Part shown: positions 1 to 6,048 of the stretch, one piece after another
Layout of the letters: the number at the start of each line of letters is the position of its first letter
How positions within the stretch are numbered: position 1 is the stretch's first letter
From: JBLIOB01 sp047639575
GTDB lineage: Bacteria > Bacteroidota > Bacteroidia > Flavobacteriales_D > Parvicellaceae
Length of the DNA: 8,926 bases
Reading direction: 5' to 3'
NCBI GenBank assembly: GCA_047639575.1
Contig: JBLIOB010000166.1
Location: 1-8,926, forward strand
Made by a program: the position numbers and the translations under genes
The notes under the pieces: generated by a model
What the model was told of the DNA's origin: nothing
Seen by the model: the letters and a program-made list of their open reading frames with translations, nothing else
The model's database searches: none

Positions 1-126
1 AGATACTTCGGACTGAATATATTCGACAGAACCCTTGTTGCATGTGGATTGACATAATTTAGTGATAAGTTAGCGAGGATCATTAAAGAAATTATACATT
101 AGTCGTCTAAGAGAACAGAAAAGTAT
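1..126. other. Upstream leader, possible tail of a preceding gene
   Basis: No complete gene fits here. Frame 1 reads without a stop from base 1 to TAA at 55-57 (RYFGLNIFDRTLVACGLT), and frame 3 is open to TAG at 60-62, so either could be the C-terminus of a gene that enters from the left. The stretch is too short to choose between them. The remaining bases are the 5' region of the lipoprotein gene. TTGACA at 49-54 has no matching -10 box, and no clean TAnnTTTG box is present, so I name no promoter. Confidence 0.2.
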
Positions 127-960
127 ATGTTAATGAAAAATCACCAATTATTTATAGCAATCGTAGCATTGTGCTTAATAGTATCATGTGGAAGTGAAGA
201 AACTGAAATCCTTGGTGATGATGGTCTGTTGCATGGAGGCACTTTACCTCCTTCTGATGAATTGCAGATTGTTTTAATCCCGACTCCCGTGCAAGCGCCA
301 AGTGTTTTGTCGCTTTCCAACTGCGACTATAATCCTGAGATTATTGGGAAAAATTTCTTAACTGATCATCCAACAACGAGTCACCAAAAGGCAATAAATT
401 TAGGTATCAGTATTGTGGATTTTAGTTATTCTGCTATTAATAAAGATCATGCACTTTCAAATAAAAAATTGGCAATATGTATGGAACTAATGGGTGATTT
501 AGGTATTGACATTCCTAAAGACGAAGCTTTTTTAGAAAGAATTGAGAATAATAAGAATGACGTTGATTCAATGTCTTTTCTTATTCTAACGGCTTTTGAA
601 AGAAGCACCACTTATTTTAAAGAAACGGACAAGGAAGAACTAGGAATCTCTATTTTGGCAGGGACCGCATTAGAAAGCTCGTTGCTTCTGGCCCAAGAGT
701 TGGAGCTAGACAGGGGAAAAGAATACTTCTCATTCTTCAACCAACAAAAACAATATGCAACAGGACTCCAAGTTATCATGCAGCGATATAAGGACCTAGA
801 ATCAATGCAAAAAAACTTTGCAATTGCTGAAAACCTTGAAAAAGCATTTAATGATTTTGAGGTATGGGCTGCGTCAGGAGACACAACTATCAGGTTTGAT
901 ACAAGCAAATCAAATTTATTGGCGGAGATTTTCTTGATTAAGGAGAATAGCCTGAATTAA
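127..960 (+). CDS. Uncharacterised exported lipoprotein
   Basis: Predicted 277-residue lipoprotein of unknown function. Residues 1-20 form a type II signal peptide: Lys4, a hydrophobic core at 9-19, and the lipobox IVSC with the lipidated Cys at 21. The next residues, GSEETE, are acidic and resemble the surface-export signals known for Bacteroidetes lipoproteins (an S plus D/E cluster just after the Cys), so the protein may face outward. About 22-65 is a low-complexity linker rich in Gly, Pro and Leu. About 85-275 looks all-helical. From memory, its wording (GISIVDFSYS near 93-102, an LGI motif near 125, a TxYFKE motif near 162) recalls a common family of Bacteroidetes lipoproteins without assigned function. 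Met3 is an equally good start, since no ribosome-binding site distinguishes them. It stands alone: the next intact gene is convergent and 470 bases away. Confidence 0.85.
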   Translation: MLMKNHQLFIAIVALCLIVSCGSEETEILGDDGLLHGGTLPPSDELQIVLIPTPVQAPSVLSLSNCDYNPEIIGKNFLTDHPTTSHQKAINLGISIVDFSYSAINKDHALSNKKLAICMELMGDLGIDIPKDEAFLERIENNKNDVDSMSFLILTAFERSTTYFKETDKEELGISILAGTALESSLLLAQELELDRGKEYFSFFNQQKQYATGLQVIMQRYKDLESMQKNFAIAENLEKAFNDFEVWAASGDTTIRFDTSKSNLLAEIFLIKENSLN

Positions 961-995
961 TTATTTCGAAATTAAGCAGTGGGCAGAGTGTCTTC

Positions 996-1136
996 TTAGC
1001 TCAATGTTGATACCGTTTTACTCAAATTTAATAATATAGCTTGACCCCATATTTGGGTGAATAGCAAGGCTGAAATTCTATTCGTCCTTTTATTTACAAC
1101 ATTGGCCCATAAATTTGAATCTTTTAAGCGTATCAT
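996..1136 (-). other. Short minus-strand open frame, doubtful
   Basis: A 46-codon open frame with an ATG at 1134-1136 and TAA at 996-998. It begins MIRLKDSNLWANVVNKRTNR and contains two Trp and a hydrophobic middle. Upstream in the same frame are immediate stops. I see no ribosome-binding site or promoter, and I do not recognise the sequence. It could be a chance frame, a small gene, or a piece of an older element broken when this spacer decayed. It overlaps the open part of the plus-strand remnant by nine bases. Confidence 0.15.
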
Positions 1137-1364
1137 GGTTATACTAGCCTATTAATAAATTATACATCCTACTTAGATGGTACTTGTGTTTTGACGGTAT
1201 ATCCAAGCCCTTGTCCTGGAAATTACAAAGCTAAACTAACGGTTTGTCCACAAGGAGCACCGCAGTTGAAATTGGTGTTAACGGACGCAACAGCCCATGT
1301 TGCAAGCGAGACTGATCAAACAAAAGACTACAATTGATCATTTGATGTTAAAATTGACAAGTAA
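1128..1364 (+). pseudogene. Decayed C-terminal fragment of a secreted-type protein
   Basis: The plus frame is open from 1128 to TGA at 1335-1337, with no ATG or plausible start. From about 1161 it reads like real protein: LDGTCVLTVYPSPCPGNYK, then KLTVCPQGAPQLKLVLTDAT, ending ETDQTKDYN. This part is visibly richer in G and C than the AT-rich flanks. After the TGA the same frame continues SFDVKIDK to TAA at 1362-1364, directly before the hairpin. A Trp codon TGG mutated to TGA at 1335 would join the pieces into one natural C-terminus. Three Cys and alternating hydrophobic residues suggest a beta-rich extracellular domain. The N-terminal part has been lost or scrambled: 961-1127 has stops in this frame, including TAA at 1125-1127. 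I cannot name the parent family. A chance open frame is the alternative. Confidence 0.45.
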
Positions 1365-1417
1365 CTTAATTTACGATTTTAGATTTTCGTAATGTTAATC
1401 TAAAATCGTAAATCAAG
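1365..1417. terminator. Long AT-rich hairpin, likely bidirectional terminator
   Basis: A perfect 17-base inverted repeat: 1369-1385 (atttacgattttagatt) pairs with 1397-1413 across an 11-base loop. The stem extends to 1365/1417 with one mismatch. It begins right after the TAA of the decayed plus-strand frame and ends 13 bases past the stop of the convergent M42 gene. That is the usual place for a terminator serving both strands. The T tracts are short, so termination would rest on the stem and its AT-rich arms. Confidence 0.6.
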
Positions 1418-1430
1418 TATTCCATTTCAT

Positions 1431-2516
1431 CTATTTAAGGTATCGAAAGTCCTGTCCTGCTTTAAGCTTCAAAAGCACATCGTAGATTAACTGAATAACG
1501 TTTTCTACATCGTCCTTATGACAAGTTTCTACCGTTGTATGCATGTACCTTAATGGAAGTGAAATCAAACAACTGGCTACGCCCTCATTAGAATAAGCAA
1601 AGGCATCAGTATCTGTTCCCGTAGATCTAGAAGCTGCTTGTCGCTGAAACGGGATTTTACTTTTCTCTGCCGTTTTAATTACAAAATCTAATAAGTTGTT
1701 CTGTACTGCCGGTCCGTAAGTCAAGACAGGCCCATCTCCCATTTTTAAATCTCCTTGAACGATTTTACTAATCATCGGAGTTTGCGTGTCATGACAGACA
1801 TCTGTTATTACCGCTACGTTAGGCTTAATTCGTTCTGCAATCATTTGCGCACCGCGCAGTCCGATTTCTTCCTGAACCGCGTTTACAATATATAATCCAA
1901 AAGGGAGTGTTTTCTTATTCTCGTGAAGCAATCTCGCTACTTCAGCAATCATAAAACCACCCATTCTGTTATCTAGAGCTCTTCCAACATATTTGTTCTT
2001 GTTTAAGATCATGAACTCATCTTCATAAGTAACAACGCACCCCACATGAATTCCTAGCGCTTCAACTTCATCCTTGGAGACGCAACCACAATCTAAAGAG
2101 ATGTTTTTTAAAGAAGGGCTTTCTTCTTTTCCTCTTCTAGTGTGAATTGCCGGCCATCCAAAAATCGCTTTTACCAATCCTTTATCTGTGTGAATGTTAA
2201 CCCTTTTCGAAGGAGCAATTTGATGATCTGATCCACCATTCTTTCGTAGATAAATAAAACCATCCTTTGTTATATAGTGAACATAGTATGAAATTTCATC
2301 TGCATGCGCCTCAATTACAACTTTATATTTTGCTTTTGGATTTATTACGCCAACTACAGAACCGTACGTATCTACAATATGTTCATCGATATACCCAGAT
2401 ATATAATCGAGCCAAAGTTTTTGTCCCTCCCACTCAAAGCCAGTAGGAGAAGGGTTGTTTAGGTATTTCTCTAGAAATTTTTCAGACTTTTTAGTGATGA
2501 TTTTTTGCTTGGCCAT
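1431..2516 (-). CDS. M42 family metallo-aminopeptidase
   Basis: Cytosolic dinuclear-metal aminopeptidase of peptidase family M42 (glutamyl aminopeptidase / TET / FrvX group), which removes N-terminal residues from peptides. The usual ligand set is complete: His71 in AHADEI, Asp182 in GRALDNRMGG (bridging), Glu216 as general base and Glu217 as ligand in VQEEIGLRGA, Asp239 in ITDVCHDT, and His326 in RYMHTTVE. The N-terminal PSPTGFEWEG (23-32) is the family's opening motif. About 100-175 fits the inserted beta domain that builds the TET dodecamer. At 361 residues it is of normal length, with no signal peptide. The ATG at 2514-2516 places this opening motif where the family expects it, so the start is firm. 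It is a single gene, convergent with the decayed remnant and divergent from the TPR gene. Substrate preference cannot be read from the sequence. Confidence 0.95.
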   Translation of the reverse strand: MAKQKIITKKSEKFLEKYLNNPSPTGFEWEGQKLWLDYISGYIDEHIVDTYGSVVGVINPKAKYKVVIEAHADEISYYVHYITKDGFIYLRKNGGSDHQIAPSKRVNIHTDKGLVKAIFGWPAIHTRRGKEESPSLKNISLDCGCVSKDEVEALGIHVGCVVTYEDEFMILNKNKYVGRALDNRMGGFMIAEVARLLHENKKTLPFGLYIVNAVQEEIGLRGAQMIAERIKPNVAVITDVCHDTQTPMISKIVQGDLKMGDGPVLTYGPAVQNNLLDFVIKTAEKSKIPFQRQAASRSTGTDTDAFAYSNEGVASCLISLPLRYMHTTVETCHKDDVENVIQLIYDVLLKLKAGQDFRYLK

Positions 2517-2632
2517 TTCGTTTTAATAGGTTGTAATAATGAATTTATGCCTCAATATCAGAAATCAATTTTAGACAATATTCAAAAAGGGTATAAATTT
2601 TGTATTTTCGTTTCCGGTTTAATTAACTAAAA
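2517..2632. promoter_or_regulatory. Divergent spacer with weak promoter candidates
   Basis: This spacer must hold the promoters of the M42 gene (minus) and the TPR operon (plus). On the plus strand, tattttcg at 2603-2610 matches the Bacteroidetes -7 consensus TAnnTTTG in all but one base, and tataaattttg at 2592-2602 is a nearby alternative. On the minus strand, the complement of 2566-2573 reads TAAAATTG, also one base off. None has a TTG (-33) at the expected distance, so the assignments are tentative. No operator-like palindrome is evident. Confidence 0.3.
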
Positions 2633-3745
2633 ATGAAATTAACAACGCAAAATGTCATGGTAAGAAAATTTGCAATTATTCTATTCCTATCCGTAATTTC
2701 TATTTCTGGGAACGTATTTGCCCAAGTAGGGACAATGGATGCTAAAAAAGACTCGTTAATACAAAACGACAGTTTATTTAAAATAGCAGAGGGAGAAAAA
2801 CACTACAACAACGGTGTTACGTTAATGGAGCAGGATAAATTTTCTGAGGCAATCGGAGAATTTAACTTGGCGATGAACGTAATTCCAAAGTTTACAAAGG
2901 CAAAGTTCAACAGAGGGATGGCGTACTTATCTATGAAACAATACGACAAAGCAATCGGAGATTTTAGTCAGACGCTTGCAGATGATCCTACATATCATGA
3001 GGCTCACTTTGAAACAGGCATGGCTCATATTGGTGAAAATGATAAGGTGAAAGCGTTAGAATCGTTTTCACAAGCAATAATTGGCAATACTAAAGAACCG
3101 AAATATTATTATTATCGAGGAATGTTGAAATTCCAAAACACGCATTATGAAGACGCTGTTAAAGATTATACGGTAGCAATCTCTTTAAAAAGCAACTATG
3201 CTTACGCGTATAATGATAGAGGAAGTGCCAAAAGAAAATTAGGCGATTTAGATGGAGCAATAAAGGACTATTCGATGGCCGTAAAAAATAACCCAAGACT
3301 TGCCTTCGCATATAACAACCTTGGATCAGCAAAAAGAAAGAAAGAAGATTATACTGGAGCAATTGGAGAGTACAATCAAGCCATTCGTTTGAAAAAAGAT
3401 TATTACATCGCGCTTAACAATAGAGGGTTGGCGAAGTATGATAATGATGATTATGAAGGTGCAGTAAAGGATTTCACTGATGCTTTAAAAGTTAAAGGAG
3501 ATTATGCTTACGCTTTAAATAATAGAGCTTCAGCATATTTAAGACTTGAAAAATATAGCGAAGCAGTAAAGGATTGTAACGAAGCAATAAAAATTGATCC
3601 AAAATATGGTTACGCATATTATAATAGAGGGATAGCAAAAGAAATGATGAGGGATTTGGATGGCGCTTGTGGCGATTGGCAAAGAGCCGCTGGACTTGGA
3701 GTTGAAATTGCTGGAGAGTATCACCGTATTACTTGTAACCATTAA
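2633..3745 (+). CDS. Exported tetratricopeptide-repeat protein (nine TPRs)
   Basis: A 370-residue exported scaffold protein. Residues about 10-30 form a Sec signal peptide ending NVFA before QVG. Met9 (ATG at 2657) would give a more typical signal peptide, but Met1 follows an A-rich tract right after the promoter candidate, so I keep Met1. From about 54 to 360 it is a continuous array of nine 34-residue TPR units, starting near 54, 88, 122, 157, 190, 224, 258, 292 and 326. They share the pattern AYNxRGxAKxxxxDxxGAIxD, with N-x-R-G and G/E-A-I/V-K-D positions well kept. The last unit is modified (DLDGACGDWQRAAGLG) and ends in ITCNH, a common capping form in Bacteroidetes TPR proteins. TPR arrays bind partner proteins and have no catalysis. 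The PorE-like gene starts 11 bases after its stop, so the two are probably one operon and its partner may be that protein. Confidence 0.9.
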   Translation: MKLTTQNVMVRKFAIILFLSVISISGNVFAQVGTMDAKKDSLIQNDSLFKIAEGEKHYNNGVTLMEQDKFSEAIGEFNLAMNVIPKFTKAKFNRGMAYLSMKQYDKAIGDFSQTLADDPTYHEAHFETGMAHIGENDKVKALESFSQAIIGNTKEPKYYYYRGMLKFQNTHYEDAVKDYTVAISLKSNYAYAYNDRGSAKRKLGDLDGAIKDYSMAVKNNPRLAFAYNNLGSAKRKKEDYTGAIGEYNQAIRLKKDYYIALNNRGLAKYDNDDYEGAVKDFTDALKVKGDYAYALNNRASAYLRLEKYSEAVKDCNEAIKIDPKYGYAYYNRGIAKEMMRDLDGACGDWQRAAGLGVEIAGEYHRITCNH

Positions 3746-3756
3746 AATTTAAGACG

Positions 3757-5868
3757 ATGTTAAAGAATATAATTACACTATTAATTGCTGCTTTTGTCTT
3801 AAATGTGAGTTTTGCTCAAAAAGGTGGAGACATACCTTTTGAAAAAGAATTTTTTAAGGATAATAAGTCAGAGTTCAAAGAAGCTAAGAAGTTTTTGGAA
3901 GAAGGATTGGCAATGATTGAAGTACCTGCTGGTTACTTCGCTAATTACGCTGGTGCAATTCCGTTACTAAAAAAGGCATATGCGTTTAATCCTAAAAGTG
4001 CTGATTTGAATTTCAAACTTGGTATCTGTGAGATCAATTCTCAGTACAAGTTTGATGCATTACACTTTTTCCAAGATGCTTATGAGTTAAAACCAACTGT
4101 AGATAAAGCAATTCACTATTTTATTGGATATTCTAAACAGCTACATTTTGGATTTGATGAAGCGTTATATGAATACAAACTGTATCGAAATACGTTAAAT
4201 CAAAAAGAAGATTTAGCCAAAATTAGAGATGTTAATAAAAGAATTGACGAATGTAATAGTGGGGTTTTGTTGATAGATAAACCTATTAGAGTTTGGATTG
4301 ATAATCTAGGGAAACAGGTGAACAGTAAATACCCGGATTATGCAGGTGTTATATCAGCGGATGAATCGGTGATTATTTATACGTCTAGAAGAGAAAGTGG
4401 CACCGGAGAAGAAATGACAGGAGGTATGTACATGGAAGATATCTTTATCTCTGAAAAATCAGTTGAGGGAAAGTGGCAACTTGCAAAAGGGATTTCTGAT
4501 AGAATTAATACTAAGAATCACGATGCTACAGTTGGTTTGTCAAATGATGGGCTGATGTTATTTACATATTATGACAGTGGTAAAAATACCGGAGATTTAT
4601 TTTCATCTACAAAACAAGTAGACGGGTGGTCAAAACTGGAAGACCTAGGTAAGAACATTAATAATAAAGATACTTGGGAGACAGGTGCTTCGATAAGTTT
4701 CGATAAGAAGACGCTGTATTTTGTTTCTAATAGAGATGGTGGAGCTGGTGAAAGAGATATTTGGAAAAGTAAATGGGACGATGAAAAAGAAAGATGGGGA
4801 GAAGCAGAAAACTGTGGTAATGTAATTAATACACCTTATGATGAAGTAGGAATTTTCGCTCATCCGGATGGAAAGACTTTTTACTTCTCATCAAAAGGAC
4901 ATACGTCCATGGGAGGATTTGACATCTTTAAAGTAATAATGAATGAGGATGGAACTTTTAACCCACCAACAAACTTGGGTTTCCCGGTAAATTCTCCAGA
5001 TGATGATGTACACTTTGTTATGGCTGGAAATGGTCGTCATGGTTATTATTCTTCATTTAAAGAAGACGGATATGGTGAAAAAGATATATACATTATCACT
5101 TTCTTAGGTGAAGAGAAAATACCATTGACAAACGCAGAAGATAATCTGTTAGCAATGGTTGCGGAACCTATTAAAGAGAAAACTGTAATGCCTAAAGTAC
5201 AAGTGTCTCAATCTGATTTGGCGATTCTTAAAGGTGTTGTTCGAGATGAAAAAACGCAGAAACCTTTGGAAGCTAGTATTGAGTTAGTAGACAATTCTAC
5301 TGGACAAATCATCCAAACTTTTAAATCTGATCCAGTTACTGGTAGATACCTAGTTTCATTGCCTTCAGGCAAGAACTATGGAATTGCAGTTAAAGCTAAT
5401 GGTTACTTATTCCATTCAGAGAATTTTGACATTCCAAAGGCTTCTGGATACATGGAGTATGAGAAAAACGTAGACTTGAAGAAAATCGAAGTTGGAAAAG
5501 CCATTGTGCTTAGAAACATTTTCTTTGACTTAGCAAAATATTCTTTGAGACCAGAATCTAAAACGGAGCTGGCTAGATTGAAGAAGTTGATGGACGAAAA
5601 TCCTACGCTTAAAATTGAACTTTCAGGCCACACGGATACAAGAGGGTCTTCATCTAATAATAAAACTTTATCTCTGAATAGAGCAAAAGCAGTTGTAGAT
5701 TATTTGGCGAAAGCTGGTATTGCCGGCTCTAGAATGGTTTCAGAAGGATTTGGAGAAGAGAAAACGATAATTTCCGATACGGAAATTGGGAAATTGCTGA
5801 CCAAAGCAGAGAAAGAAGCGGCTCATCAGGGCAATAGAAGAACTGAGTTTAAGATTCTGAGTCTATAG
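3757..5868 (+). CDS. PorE-like TPR / PD40 propeller / CRD / OmpA protein
   Basis: A 703-residue envelope protein. Order of parts: signal peptide 1-20 (NVSFA before QKGG); TPR-like helices about 37-165; a PD40/WD40-like beta-propeller about 178-450, with blades recognisable near 193, 254, 307, 361 and 415 (for example LYFVSNRDGGAGERDIWKS); a carboxypeptidase-regulatory-like beta-sandwich about 488-575; and an OmpA-family peptidoglycan-binding domain about 584-703. The OmpA part has FFDLAKYSL, the HTDTRG motif with Asp627, SLNRAKAV with Arg642, and a final GNRRTEFKI. Known: PorE (PG1058) of Porphyromonas gingivalis, a type IX secretion component, has this same domain order but is a lipoprotein. 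This one has no lipobox Cys, so it would be soluble in the periplasm and held by peptidoglycan. Paralogues of this design are common in Bacteroidetes, so I give no symbol. It is second in the operon with the TPR gene. Confidence 0.9.
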   Translation: MLKNIITLLIAAFVLNVSFAQKGGDIPFEKEFFKDNKSEFKEAKKFLEEGLAMIEVPAGYFANYAGAIPLLKKAYAFNPKSADLNFKLGICEINSQYKFDALHFFQDAYELKPTVDKAIHYFIGYSKQLHFGFDEALYEYKLYRNTLNQKEDLAKIRDVNKRIDECNSGVLLIDKPIRVWIDNLGKQVNSKYPDYAGVISADESVIIYTSRRESGTGEEMTGGMYMEDIFISEKSVEGKWQLAKGISDRINTKNHDATVGLSNDGLMLFTYYDSGKNTGDLFSSTKQVDGWSKLEDLGKNINNKDTWETGASISFDKKTLYFVSNRDGGAGERDIWKSKWDDEKERWGEAENCGNVINTPYDEVGIFAHPDGKTFYFSSKGHTSMGGFDIFKVIMNEDGTFNPPTNLGFPVNSPDDDVHFVMAGNGRHGYYSSFKEDGYGEKDIYIITFLGEEKIPLTNAEDNLLAMVAEPIKEKTVMPKVQVSQSDLAILKGVVRDEKTQKPLEASIELVDNSTGQIIQTFKSDPVTGRYLVSLPSGKNYGIAVKANGYLFHSENFDIPKASGYMEYEKNVDLKKIEVGKAIVLRNIFFDLAKYSLRPESKTELARLKKLMDENPTLKIELSGHTDTRGSSSNNKTLSLNRAKAVVDYLAKAGIAGSRMVSEGFGEEKTIISDTEIGKLLTKAEKEAAHQGNRRTEFKILSL

Positions 5869-5891
5869 AGCTAAAAAACATATTTAGAAAA

Positions 5892-5930
5892 AAAAAAAGG
5901 GAATCGCGAAAGTGGTTCCCTTTTTTTATT
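5892..5930 (+). terminator. Strong intrinsic terminator of the TPR/PorE-like operon
   Basis: The stem 5892-5907 pairs with 5912-5927 over 16 base pairs, including two G-U pairs, and is capped by a GAAA tetraloop at 5908-5911 (GNRA class). The upper stem is GC-rich (gggaatc with ggttccc). The lower stem is an A tract pairing with a seven-base T tract, so the same T run serves as the terminator tail. It lies 24 bases after the stop of the PorE-like gene. Because the lower stem has A's on one side and T's on the other, it could also work on the opposite strand. Confidence 0.9.
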
Positions 5931-6048
5931 AAATTTTATACCTCAAAAAGAGCTCGAGATTGAAAGGGTTTTGAAAGTCATAATTTACTGCCACGAATTA
6001 ATCATTTTTTTGAAAAAGAAATAATTTAGTAGATATTTGGAAGTACAT

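Noticed and set aside
49..77. TTGACA as a sigma-70-type -35 element for the lipoprotein gene
   Set aside because: There is no TATAAT-like box at 16-18 bases, and Bacteroidetes housekeeping promoters use a different consensus.
612..908. Minus-strand open frame of 98 codons inside the lipoprotein gene
   Set aside because: It is antisense to a convincing lipoprotein coding frame and has Ser-rich, low-information wording with no motif.
3757..5868. Calling the gene porE outright
   Set aside because: The domain order matches, but the lipobox is absent, and this architecture has many paralogues in Bacteroidetes. Orthology cannot be decided by reading.
6037..6048. TTG start adding four residues to the LRR protein
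   Set aside because: The ATG at 6049 begins a normal signal peptide with basic residues at positions 2 and 3. The TTG adds an acidic, unhelpful extension (MEVH).
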